From NCBI GenBank assembly GCA_903813345.2, contig CAIIXF020000002.1, positions 5,370,001-5,434,000 of the forward strand: a stretch of DNA of 64,000 nt. The letters run 5' to 3'. Shown here piece by piece: positions 10,073 through 21,044 of this stretch. The first letter of the stretch is position 1. Each line of letters starts with the position of its first letter. Origin of the DNA: Owenia fusiformis (Eukaryota; Annelida; Polychaeta; Sabellida; Oweniidae). The notes below the pieces were generated by a model. That model saw only the letters and a list, made by a program, of their open reading frames with translations, was not told the origin of the DNA and ran no database searches. The position numbers and the translations under genes were made by a program.

Positions 10073-10473
10073 TCAAAATTGTCCTTTAGCTGCATGCTTT
10101 TTCATATGAGCAGCTTTAGTTGATCTTGGTAACATCTTGTGACAAATATGACATTGAATCTCCTTTGTCTTATGATGCTTCAGTCCTGTGTCAGTCTGGA
10201 ACAATCGGTAACACAAGTCACACTGATATGGCTTCTGTCCCTTATGCTTCAATCCATGATTTTGTCGATCACTCTCCGCGTCTAAACGTTTGTTACAGAT
10301 ATCGCAGTATCCTGAATGTACTATAGTTGTGTGGTATTCCATACACCTTGATGTTGGGAATATTCGTTGACAGTGTTGACAGAGTGAATCAGGCTCCTCT
10401 TGGGTGTCGGGTGTTGGATTATAGTTTTGCAGCCCATGACCAGCAAAATCAGTAGAATTCACGTCCCATAGCC
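10073..10473 (-). CDS. Alternative terminal zinc-finger exon I
   Basis: The acceptor TTTATTCTTATGGTAG precedes 10473; phase 1 gives Gly, then LWDVNSTDFAGHG. It encodes 132 residues plus stop (334 in total). ZF1 CQHCQRIFPTSRCMEYHTTIVH; ZF2 YCDICNKRLDAESDRQNHGLKH; a linker KGQKPYQ resembling TGEKP; ZF3 CDLCYRLFQTDTGLKHH; ZF4 CHICHKMLPRSTKAAHMKKH; tail AKGQF. It is more diverged from D, H, J and K at silent sites than they are from one another, so it may have escaped recent exchange. Confidence 0.87.
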
Positions 10474-11002
10474 CTACCATAAGAATAAAATAGAGTTATT
10501 TCAAATTTGGTCAGAATGTATCAATCCAAAACACAAACATATCTGCCCTTACATGTATCATATAAAGCACATCCAGTTAGAACTCTTACATAACAAAAAG
10601 GCATCCAGATGTACTTCCTTGATGAGAGATTGAACATTGTTAAAAGGTTATAGATTAAGAACTACTTTTATTTCCAAATCTAAAGAGCTACTCTATGTCT
10701 AAACTACATACACTCTGACATAGTAAATGTTAGTAAACAATTTCTTGTAAGTATCAGTGTATTCTTTCTGACAAAACAAAATGGATTATATTCCTTCTAT
10801 TGTTCTATGAACTTATATTTCTATGTAATCCCTAAAAACAGACTTAAGTTAACAAACATTTCTAAAATCCTCTCCTACAGATTTACTCTATATTTGTTAC
10901 AATAGTCCAACAACAATTGATATTGTTACAATAGTCCAACAACAATTGTACAATGTCTATTAAAATACATAGATGAAACTATTGAACAGCAATTGTGTTG
11001 TC
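10474..11002. other. Spacer between exons I and J
   Basis: No coding signal. A short direct duplication (anchor 'ttgttacaatagtccaac') lies at about 10898-10948. Confidence 0.5.
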
Positions 11003-11448
11003 TTATATTTGTCCTTTGGCAATATGCTTCTTCATATGTGCTGATTTTGATTGCTTTGGCATCATCTTGCAACATACAAAACACTGTATTTCCTTTGCTT
11101 TATGAAGGTTTAAACCCACATCAGTTTTAAACAATTTGTAACATAATTCACATTGGAATGGTTTTTGTCCAGTATGTTTCAATCCATGGTTTTCACGATT
11201 GGTTTCATGCTCAATACGTTGGTTGCAAACATCACAGAATGCATTGTGTACAACCGATGTGTGATATTCCATGCAGCGTGATGTGGGGAATACTGTGCTA
11301 CACAGTGAGCACATAGAATCGGGCTCTTCTGCAAACTCCTTATTTGGTATGTTGGGGAGTGCAGATAGATCTGGTCTGGGTTGCGATATCATCCCTTTTT
11401 GTGTCATGCTGGGTAAGAAGTTGTTCGGGTTATATTCTGACCAGGTGC
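11003..11448 (-). CDS. Alternative terminal zinc-finger exon J
   Basis: The acceptor TTGTTTATTTCTACAG lies above 11448; phase 1 gives Gly, then TWSEYNPNNFLPS. It encodes 147 residues plus TAA (349 in total). ZF1 CSLCSTVFPTSRCMEYHTSVVH; ZF2 FCDVCNQRIEHETNRENHGLKH; ZF3 CELCYKLFKTDVGLNLH; ZF4 CFVCCKMMPKQSKSAHMKKH; tail AKGQI. The bases for ZF1-ZF2 match exons D, H and K closely. The linker is the only place with substantial length change. Confidence 0.88.
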
Positions 11449-11812
11449 CTGTAGAAATAAACAAGAAAAAAATCATTAGATTAAGTGGATAACCTGAAAC
11501 ATGTGTATTTGTGAACACCTATTTTTATTTGGCAAATTAACACGCAGACTGTTTCTGAAATATAGAAATGGTCAGTCAAAATTGTTTTGCATGAAACTAT
11601 TCTCATGATGTTCCCAGTTTCCATATAGTTCATCAGAAATGCATCTCATGAATTCAACACCACTTCAAAGTAAATCTAACGTGCTCACAACAGGATATCA
11701 CATGTCTGATGCAAATAATATTGCCTTTCCAAACACCAGTAGTTAACTGTGCTATGTAACATTATATTCAAGAATAATCTTAAACTGCATGCACATACCA
11801 CTCATAAATATT
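11449..11812. other. Spacer between exons J and K
   Basis: Only 364 bp; nothing recognised. Confidence 0.5.
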
Positions 11813-12264
11813 CTACATGTTTGGCATGGCTACTTCTCCTTTCTTTGCGTGCCTTCTCATGTGCTCTGCCTTAGATTGCTTTGACATCATCTTACTACAT
11901 ATTACGCATCTTATCTCTTTTGCTTTATGTAAACTTAAACCAGATTCAGATCTGAACAATTTCATGCACAAATCACATTGAAATGGTTTTAATCCAGTAT
12001 GTTTCAATCCATGCATTTCACGATTGGTTTCATGATCAATACGTTGGTTGCAAACATCACAGTATGCATTGTGTACAACCGAGGTGTGATATTCCATGCA
12101 GCGTGATGTGGGAAATACTTTGTAACACTGGGGGCATACACTGTCTGATTCCTCAAGCCCCTGTTGATCTCCTGAATATACTTGGTTTTCATCTAAGTGT
12201 GATTTTGGAGTTGCTTTTCTTTGGGCTCTTAACTGTTCCATTTCCATGTTTGCCAGCCAGTGTC
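11813..12264 (-). CDS. Alternative terminal zinc-finger exon K
   Basis: The acceptor AATTATTTTTTCCAG precedes 12264; phase 1 gives Gly, then HWLANMEMEQLRAQRK. It encodes 149 residues plus stop (351 in total). ZF1 CPQCYKVFPTSRCMEYHTSVVH; ZF2 YCDVCNQRIDHETNREMHGLKH; ZF3 CDLCMKLFRSESGLSLH; ZF4 CVICSKMMSKQSKAEHMRRH; the tail AKKGEVAMPNM is slightly extended. The ZF1-ZF2 block again matches D, H and J. The linker here is charged rather than aromatic after the G.W start. Confidence 0.88.
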
Positions 12265-12924
12265 CTGGAAAAAATAATTTTATTTAGTACATCGTAGTTA
12301 TTTATGTTTTATGTGACTTACGCTACGTAACCATACATTTGTTATATCCAAGCAGGTTTATGCCATGTTACATGGTATATTAAGCAGACACTTCTTAATA
12401 TTTTGTACAATTACTAAAAGAACTTGCAAGAGCCACTTCAACTAAACAGAACAACACTGCCTCATACTGTGCCATATATGTTTTCAAGCATTCCTCTTTC
12501 TTACTCCACAATAACATATCCAGTAAATGTTTATTTCATAACATACAAAAAGGAAAAGTCTGATATATACAAGTAAAAGTTGGTCTGTTCAAAAAGCACA
12601 ATTTAGTGCAAACTAACTGATAAACTTTCAATAAATCAAAGGACTAATGAGTCATTCCACATACTATTATTTTTAATTTCCTTTTTTATTTCCAATAATC
12701 TGATGAAAATTACTTTTAAGGTGGATGATACCCAATTGGTCGAATTATCCATGCATTTTATAGTTAACTTATCCAAGAATTATTTAAACCATGAATCTTT
12801 ATCAGAAGTGTTCTGTGTATAAGTGTTTTCATATGAAAATTATCCTTGTAAGAGCTGTTATTGCTAATTAGACTGTCTCAGATGGAGCATCATGAATTTA
12901 TCAGTGTATCAACGATCATGATTT
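12265..12924. other. Spacer between exons K and L
   Basis: AT-rich, no coding signal seen. Confidence 0.5.
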
Positions 12925-13439
12925 CTACGATAAACTGTTAGCTTCTGCACCATGTTTTTTCATATGTGCAGATTTTGATTGCCTTGCGATCATTTTCCCG
13001 CAAACATGGCAGCGCATCTCCTTGAGCTTATGCCTAGTGAGTCCTGACTCAGTTTGAAACAATCTGTAACACAAGTTACATTGTACTGGTTTCTCTCCTT
13101 TGTGTTTCAATCCATGATGCTCCCGTTCATTTTCATCATCAAGTCTTTTGTTGCAGACATCACAAAAGCCATTGTGAACTATAGCAATGTGGTACTCCAT
13201 ACAACGTCCTGTTGGGAACACTTTTGAACAAATCGGGCAAACTGCATCCGGTTCATCCATGTTAGTAATATCAACATCTACACTGATTGCACTTGCAAAG
13301 GGATCAGCTAGAGGGGATCTGGATCTTGCCTCCTTTGGCCTCCCTGCCACATATGGGCTACCAAGTGGTCTAATTCCTTGCCATGCAAACCCCTCTGGTC
13401 CAGTCGTACTTGAGGCATGGTGCTGGTATTCCAGATATC
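12925..13439 (-). CDS. Alternative terminal zinc-finger exon L
   Basis: The acceptor TTCACTGTTCTTGCAG precedes 13439. Phase 1 gives Gly, then YLEYQHHASSTTGPEG. It is the longest terminal exon: 170 residues plus stop (372 in total), with an Ala/Ser/Arg/Pro linker of about 70 residues. ZF1 CPICSKVFPTGRCMEYHIAIVH; ZF2 FCDVCNKRLDDENEREHHGLKH; linker KGEKPVQ; ZF3 CNLCYRLFQTESGLTRH; ZF4 CHVCGKMIARQSKSAHMKKH; tail GAEANSLS. Silent-site divergence from the D/H/J/K group is visible. The pyrimidine tract of its acceptor lies in a CAGTGAAACCTG transposon end. Confidence 0.87.
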
Positions 13440-13664
13440 CTGCAAGAACAGTGAAACCTGTTTGTAGTAAATGCCTTGGATGCAAAAATCACTGTTCATA
13501 ATATGTTCCTTTATAAATCCAAGCGCTTGAGGTCACATGGAAGTCACTTGGCATATATTGTATTGCTTACTAAAATACAGTTGCAATTCCTAAATATTGC
13601 TTGTTTCTTCCTTAACTAACCTATTATCCAATCCAATCAAGATAAGCCTATTTTGTTTATCACT

Positions 13665-13711
13665 AGTGGATCTGGGAGGGGGGGGGGTGCATAGACCAAG
13701 ATCCGCCCCTG
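13665..13711. mobile_element. Internal-deletion remnant of a GGCGGATCTGGG element
   Basis: Ends 'agtggatctggg' and 'agatccgcccctg' flank a G-run. Same ends as the fuller copy at 23295-23576; another half lies at about 28000-28085. Confidence 0.6.
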
Positions 13712-14296
13712 TTTATCATCTGAAAAATTTGAATACCTTTGTTGCGAACAAAATGTGAACGTAAATAGTCACAAGGTTGATGTTTAATATATACATGATT
13801 ACGTGGAAAATCATTTTTTTATCTTTTGAAAACATTATACTATGAAACTTGGGAAATAGAAGTGCATCTTTACTGATCTCGGCAAATAACCATGAGGTTA
13901 TTGGTACAAGTGCTATGAGTCCTTTTTTGATTGTTTTTTCATTTCCTGCTATCTTCATTGTCCTGATGTACATGGGCTTTTCTTTTGTATTATCCTGTGG
14001 TATAAGGTAGCCAAATCGTCTATGTACCTTCTGAGGACTTTGAGGGTGAAGCAGACAAACGGATGCATTGAGAAATTAATTTTTAATGATGACTTTTAAA
14101 TCACTGGTTGTTATTTTGTTTAGTACAGTTTAATAGTTGATTCCTTTGTACTTATCCATTAAACATTTGAACATTTTAGAACAATTCCATATCTACTTCC
14201 ATATAGTATCCCTTAAAAATTTAAGGGTTGCTCAAAAAATCTTGAGAGTGATATCGGCTCTTGAATGGTGGGGGAAAGGGGGTATTAGACATTGTT

Positions 14297-14430
14297 TCTT
14301 TTCACGTTAGATCATGGTTTTTGGATATATGGAGTTTTGTTTTTCTTGACTGGTATGCACTTAGAGTTTGTTTTTTCTTGCTAAGTTCCATTACAACTTT
14401 TGGTCCTTTCCCTTTGGCATATGTGCTTGG
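14297..14430. repeat. Dispersed repeat, first of two copies (second at 17100-17242)
   Basis: The copies share 'tagatcatggtttttgg', 'cacttagagtttg' and 'tttttggtccttt' in the same order and orientation. In the second copy the minus strand stays open for 49 codons with a lysine-rich tail ending PKTMI; the first copy is frameshifted. Confidence 0.6.
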
Positions 14431-16389
14431 ATATTGACATTTTTGCTTAAATTGCATTTCAAAGTGCTTTATCTATTCTTGCCGATACATGTTGAGCATC
14501 CAATTGTCCCTAAAGTACTTGTCCGAACATATGATGAGTCTATTTTGAAAGCTTCTGTTTTGATATGATGCAGTGTGCTAAGCTCATCACTTTAAATTGT
14601 TGAACAATCTTTAACTCCTCTGCTGTTGAATGCATTCCCTATAGCATATAGAATTTTGGATTTATATCCCACATCTTTTTTATTCAGTACTAAGATGTTT
14701 GTATAAATCTGTAAGAAAATATTCAATAAGCATGCATCCTTCTTTAAAGGACTTCATTTATGCTTATTTATCATAAATACACTTGCAGCAAAGATGAGAG
14801 CATGGGCTTGTAATGGCTATGGCTACAATAGATCTACATCACTGCCCTTTCAGTTCCAATCTCCACTTGTAACTTGTAAGATTGTAGGAATGCGCCACTG
14901 TTTGAACTTGACTAATACACAATTATTTTGTCAGATTATGTACCAAATGAACTGAAATCAATAATTTCCTGGTGTTTTACTTTTTTCAAGCCATGGTTTA
15001 GTACCGCATGATTCATCAATTGATACAACCTAACAAATTTGAATGGTTGAATTTAACCAAACTCATTTCATTTGGGGATGAGACCTATAAATAACACTAT
15101 TCTGAAATATGAAAATATGATATTAATATATATATTTCAGGATGAAATAATGGGAAAGTCAAGCAAAAACTACACTTTATATCTTGGGATGCTGTTAAGA
15201 GAAACTTTTGCCAATATAATCGTACATTCCAATGGCTGAAACATTATAATCAAGTGTTCATAATAAATCATATTAAATCCACTGCTTGCTCTCCTTGTTG
15301 GTATCTCCATAGTTTGCATGTACAGCTTCACATGATTTATACCAAACTCCTTTTTATTTTTTCTCCATATATTCTATTGCATATTTTAAGAGAGAACATT
15401 TCCATATATCTCCATATTTGTTGTATGTCCTACTGCAAATTTTACAGCTGTAGTCCATTTTATTTTTTTCAGTGTTTTCCTTTGTCTCTGGTGAAGGTAG
15501 ATAAATCCGCTCTAAAATGCATGCTTCTTGTTATAAGATGGCCAGGCATCTCTGATCGTGCACCCTCATTTTCAATACTTAGGATGAGAAATACATATGG
15601 ATGAGTGTGGGTGTGAATTTATGAATGTGGAGCAAGGACTCACATACCTATACATTACAAGGAAGAAGATACTAAAAAAACTGAATTCCAACAAATAAAC
15701 TATACTCCAAATCAAAACTGACTGCATAAGTTCCAATTTCTTTATTTTGAAAACATTTGGAGGTTAAAATATCAATATTTGACATTAATCCAAATTTATT
15801 TGTTCAATTCTGACATCTCCTTATAGCTGGATGGCTCCTCAAGAATACATATAAAAACACAATATCAGAATTTGATACAGAATAAATGTTACTCTTTGAT
15901 GATCCAGACTGAAACTTATATTAGACTTAGATGGAGCATAAGATGTTTTACCATTATACACACGCTGCCACCAAATGTGATTTAATGTAAATGTATCACA
16001 CAGAAACTGTGTTGACTTGGACACTACAAACCATATTACTTTACTCGATAGAATTTAAAAATATATAGAGTTAAAACCATGTGTCACATTTGATGACATG
16101 ATTTTGCAATATGGATATTCAAATATATTCATAATTTTTATTTAATTGTAGGTTAATGTAATGTAGTGCTACAAATTGTATTTCTTAAAGGTAACCTTTG
16201 TTTTCTCCATCACTAACAATGTAACATAATACCTGCAATTCTTCATGCATTACACCTACTTTATAAATTACAATTTACAGTCAATTAACTACATACTGAT
16301 AAAGGAATGGCATTCGATCCCTGGGTTTATTTCAAAGTATTTGAAAAGACAGTAAGGCTTGTATTTAATTTTAAAACTCTTTATGTTCA

Positions 16390-16800
16390 AGTCGAAAAAA
16401 AGATTGCTAAAACATACCCCATTCTCTTACACTTCGTAGCATCGAAGGTCGCATTTTAGGTGGGAGATTTGTAAGTACTTATTTATTTTTGTCTTCACAG
16501 AATATGAGCCTCTTTTTCATAGAACCATTGACCATTCTATGTAGAGATAGGTCTGGTACCACTTTGTCTAAACATTCATTCTGAACACGATAACAATTTT
16601 CTCAAATCTTCTAGACACCCCAACAATTTTTTGAAAAAAATATAATGCTTCAAAAAAAATCCTCATATTTTCCACAATTTCAGCTCAACAATTGTGGAAT
16701 ATTGAATAGATTAACAGTAAAATTGTTAGACATCATCCAGACACTTCAGTTTCGAAAATTAATGAAAGACTTCAACAAAAAGTTTTATTACGTCCATGTG
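16390..16800. repeat. Left arm of a diverged ~400-bp inverted repeat around exon M
   Basis: Blocks such as 'accccattctcttaca', 'attgaccatt', 'tctcaaatctt' and 'atgaaagacttc' recur as reverse complements, in inverted order, at 18770-19185. The two arms enclose about 2 kb that includes exon M. Confidence 0.7.
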
Positions 16801-17099
16801 TAGAAATATTTTATTTGATTATTGCACATAAATACAGAGGTACTATACTGTAGATGTTAATGTTTTAGAAAGTCTATCATTGTAAGCCTTGAAGAACAAG
16901 TACCAAATTGAAAGCCAAAGTTTTTATGAATAGCAATTACATACTTCTTATAAATAAGTAGATGTAATAAAACTGTCACTTAGATCACTTTAACTTTTTT
17001 TACACAGTACAATATTTTCACCTATGGGACATTCCATGCAAAAACCATCATAAACCATTTCCAAAAATTGAATGTTTCATTTAGTACAACGTTTTCATC

Positions 17100-17242
17100 T
17101 AGCTCTTTTCGCTTTAGATCATGGTTTTTGGGATATATGGGTTTATTTTTCTTATGACAGGTTTACACTTAGAGTTTGCTTTCTTGGTGGTTTTCTTTAC
17201 AGTTTTTGGTCCTTTACCTCTGGTACCAGTATTTGCGCTTAG
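17100..17242. repeat. Second copy of the dispersed repeat at 14297
   Basis: See the first copy. Its minus strand encodes a short basic open frame (GKGPKTVKKTTKKANSKCKP) with no acceptor in phase; origin unknown. Confidence 0.6.
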
Positions 17243-17582
17243 ATTTGGCAAAAAATAGAACATGTGGTACTTGTCCCTGGATTATATCAAGTTCTGGCAA
17301 AGATATGTTTGACTGCAAAAGTCAGGTGACCTAACTAATGAATTGTACTCTGGCATAAAGCAACTAATAAGCAGGGTTATTTTATAAAACATACACACTT
17401 TAAAGTAAGGTATTTTATTCATTATAAATACTGTTACTGATCCTCAAAAAATACATAAAAATGTAAGTCAATTCTTGGAAATATATAATACAGGAAGTGT
17501 CAAAGACAAGTCACAAATGCACAATGTCTATGTACAAAATTGAAAGATCATGAGAGGAGATACTTCTAGTGTCAAAGAGAAG

Positions 17583-18001
17583 TCACAAATGTACATGCCT
17601 ATGCTTCTTCAATGACGCACGCCATCTAAACTTTTTCCCACATAAAGGACAAAGATATCTTTCTTTTTCATGAAGTCCTTTTTGGTGTTCTTTCAGGGTC
17701 TTTTTATTTTCAAAACGTACGCCACATGGATTACATACATATACTATGTGTCTGTGTTTACTGTCCACATGTCTCTTTAAAGCGTCCTTGGTTATGAAAC
17801 CTTTCACTTCACATTGTGGACATTTGAGTAACTCTGCGTCATGGGTTGATCTCATGTGGCAGCACAGATTTTCCTTGCTGGTGTACACTTTGCCGCAAAG
17901 TGAACAGGTGTTCTTTTTAGAAACCAAACCACGCCGTGAAACATTATATTTGTACCGACGATTTGTCCGGGGAGCTGTAGTGTAACAAGCCAGAGACAGA
18001 C
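17583..18001 (-). CDS. Alternative terminal zinc-finger exon M, nearest to the constant exons, canonical fingers
   Basis: Two acceptors are possible, both in phase 1: CACTCCCTTTCAG above 18001 (better pyrimidine tract) and TTACACTACAG above 17974. It encodes about 138 residues plus TGA (340 in total, or 331 with the inner site). Four ordinary C2H2 fingers: CSLCGKVYTSKENLCCHMRSTH, CPQCEVKGF...RHVDSKH, CNPCGVRFENKKTLKEHQKGLH, and CPLCGKKFRWRASLKKHRHVH. Unlike the other exons, all four are complete and there is no FPTSRCMEYH. It is probably the oldest or least duplicated member. A tRNA-derived sequence sits just upstream of the acceptor, and ~400-bp inverted repeats flank it. Confidence 0.82.
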
Positions 18002-18029
18002 CTGAAAGGGAGTGTGCTAAATTCAATGC

Positions 18030-18098
18030 CCAATATGGGAATCGAATGCAGGACCTTCCACACAAGAGTCTGAAGCTCTACCACTTGCGCTTTCAAAA
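18030..18098 (-). tRNA. tRNA-derived sequence (SINE head or tRNA pseudogene)
   Basis: The minus strand has an A-box-like 'agtggtagagc' (18075-18086), an anticodon-arm-like stretch, and a B-box-like 'gcattcgattccc' (18037-18050) at tRNA-like spacing. I cannot fold a clean cloverleaf and no anticodon can be assigned, so a functional tRNA is unlikely. It ends about 30 bases above the exon M acceptor. Confidence 0.5.
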
Positions 18099-18769
18099 CT
18101 TGAGTCAACACAACTTGCTATCCAAGGTCATAACACATGTTACAGAACCAAACATTTCCCTTTGATGTAAAAACAAAAGAGTGTAAATTATCACACAGCA
18201 TGGGTTTTGAAATTACGTATATCTTTGTAATTTTGGAGAATTCTCGCATCAGTAAAATAGTTTTTCAGTGCCAGTTGCTTTGCTAGAGACAATTGTCATG
18301 GTAAGTATCTGGTATTGAGGTGTCCATGAGATAAAGGGATATATTGTTTACATGGCTGAGTATGCTGATCTCTGGGATCACAGGACATAACCAAAACATA
18401 TCAACTTGCTAAAATATTTTTATACATCAGAATCAAGTCAATTCATACAAGTAAGGAAAATGAAGAATCTGAAGATTAGGTATATCGCAAACACACAATG
18501 AGGCTCATGAAGCAGACGAGCACACTCTCACTCAATTATCTGCACCTATATACAGATCGAGTCACTTTCAGGTCACTCTCACGGCTTTGTGTGATATTAC
18601 AAGGTAGGCAACTCTTTTATGTCTTTATGATGTTAAGGACTAAGAAATTGAACTGTCTGCATTAGAGAAACTAAGTTTCAATCCACATACATTGATTTCC
18701 CTTAGTCTGAATTAGAGTTCAACAGGTGAATGTCCGATGCCCTGAAAACTCCATACACCGAGCTCTTCA

Positions 18770-19185
18770 TACAATTTCAACAAAAAATTAATTTCTCTGA
18801 AGTCTTTCATTGATTTTGGAAACTGATGTGTCTGAAGGATGTATTAAGATTTTCAATCTAATCAATATTTCAAGATGACTGAGGTGGAGTTGTGGAAAAT
18901 ACGATGATTTTCATGAAAATTATCACTTTTCAAAAAATGACCTGCTTCCTATAAGATTTGAGAAGTTCTATATCGTTTTCAGATGAAATGTTGAGATGTA
19001 GTGATACTAAAGTTATCTCTTCATATAATGGTCAATGATTCTTTGAGAAAGAAATGCTCATTTTTTGTCAAAACGTTGAAATAAATTAGCACTAACCAAT
19101 CTCTTGCCTTAAAAACTGATCATAATGTATACTTTGGTGCTACGAATTGTAAGAGAATGGGGTTTGTTAAAAGCAGAAATACTTT
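18770..19185. repeat. Right arm of the inverted repeat around exon M
   Basis: Reverse-complement partner of 16390-16800, roughly two-thirds identical by eye, with indels. It is too diverged to be a recent insertion. Confidence 0.7.
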
Positions 19186-19267
19186 TGTTTGTGCCATTGA
19201 TTTTGTGGTACCGAAGCATTACAATAAAATTTTCCCGAAGACATTTTATAGTGTGCTTAAAAACAGG

Positions 19268-20042
19268 TACCATATTCTCTGTAATTAGTGCCCAGGGCAT
19301 TTAGAAAATTGAAAATACATCATTCAGACAATTCTAATAAGTGCCCAAATATGAAAGAAATCAGAAATCCAGAGGGATTTCATGTATGGCAATTTTTCTT
19401 GCTAAGCATGCGCCTTATTTCAACATACTTTTATAATAATGATAAGTATTGTTATTGGAGAGAATACAGTAAAGATCGCTTAGACAATATTGCCAGTGAT
19501 TGAAGACCCGTCTATGTCTAATTTATTTTCAGAATGCCCACTTTGTCTTATCACGGATAACCTTCAATATTTCCACTAGAGACTGTTGGATATCGATCTA
19601 AAGTGATACCTTATTTTTAATTTGATGAGAGATCATCATTTTTCATGCAAAAGTTGTAAAAATGTTAAAAAGAAACCAGATTGTTCATTACCTTGACAAT
19701 TGCGCAGAACATCTGCGCAGTTAAGCTTTCAAAATTACTGAATGCTGATAAAGAACAATTCCTTCATTCATTATGTTTTATTCTGAGACAATATTAGCAT
19801 AGTATGGTGTGGGAAGCACCCATCGATAGATATTTATCGAGAGGATGCATAGAATTATAAAACGCTTTGAGTTTGCAGCAGTTTAGGGTAAGTACTCTAT
19901 TACCGCCCGCTCATGGATTTTCGGAAATATGATTTTTTCTGATAGATTCTTCAATTCTTATTGGTTCCTTGATATTTCTGGACTTTGTGAAGTGGGGTGG
20001 GCGCTTATTAGAGGGTGGGCGGTAATTACAGAGAATAAGGTA
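19268..20042. mobile_element. 775-bp DNA element with ~26-bp terminal inverted repeats
   Basis: The left end TACCATATTCTCTGTAATTA is mirrored at the right by TAATTACAGAGAATAAGGTA, followed inward by GTGCCC or GGGCGG. An additional inner end ('tactctattaccgcccgc', 19894) suggests a nested or rearranged copy. No transposase. Confidence 0.75.
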
Positions 20043-21044
20043 TTTCATATTTACATAGAAATATAGCAATAATTTTTGCTATTTATTTTTACTAAAATGA
20101 CATTAGGCCTATCTTCATTTGGAATAATTCATTTTAATTTCAACATATCCAGCCTAAACTTAGTTGATGAAGAAGTCATAACTGAATTTTAATAGGTAAT
20201 GTTAGAGTGTCACAATACATTTCAGACAGACCCAAGAAATAGCCAAATATGGTTATGTCTATGTAAAATCTGATTTTTGTGACTAAATATTTTGGAATCA
20301 TACCTAAAATCAACAAATTGCAGTTTGTTACATGTTTTTAGTTTTTTCCGTGAATGGAATGTAAAGAACTTTCTGCATTATCTGCCATAATATCTGAGTA
20401 AGCCACCTAATGTTGATTCTAGAAACTAACAACTAGGTATTTAAGTAACAACAAACAACATATCTTTCCATCAAACCATGTGAACACTACGTTAGGAATA
20501 CAGAAGCCAGATTCAATATGGTATCAATTTGTAAAAACAAAATTCTAAGAGGTTTTCAAAATTAGTGAAAGGCTATGCTATAATTTGCTAATCTTATTTG
20601 TAAGCACCTACAACTAATAATGACAAGAAGGTCTATTCTCCCTCATTTTCAGATTCTCCTTTATTTCAGATTCTCCCTCATTTTTATTAGATTTTTTGAA
20701 TGCCATTCCTTTGATGGAAAAAGTACAAGTTTCACATTCCAAAGAAAAAAAGAGTAGAATTGATTTCTTGTGTGTTTGTGTATATTTTAACGTTCCGATT
20801 GTGTTTATCTATAGAATTGACAGGCCACTCAAAATACCTTGTATCGCCAAAGTGTGATGTTTGGATCTACAAAATCTGAAACTAAAATTCATATTTCACG
20901 CTGATATTTCAAACATTTCATTTCATTGTTTATAAGTGACTATACTGCTCAACAGAAATCGAAACATTAAAACAATAAGATGCAAGAAAAAAATATAATT
21001 AGGAATAAATAAATGTATTTGTGTTTGCCAAAATCAAGTTATCA

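Larger units (their letters stand above)
13440..17582. other. 4.1-kb spacer between exons L and M
   Basis: No zinc-finger exon or other convincing gene in either strand. It contains a tiny 'ggatctggg' MITE remnant (13665-13711), two copies of a ~135-bp repeat (14297-14430 and 17100-17242), and the left arm of an inverted repeat (16390-16800). Small open frames at 15254-15604 and elsewhere have no recognisable content. Confidence 0.5.

Noticed and set aside
18030-18098. Functional tRNA gene
   Set aside because: A- and B-box-like motifs are present but no clean cloverleaf or assignable anticodon is visible; reported as tRNA-derived only.
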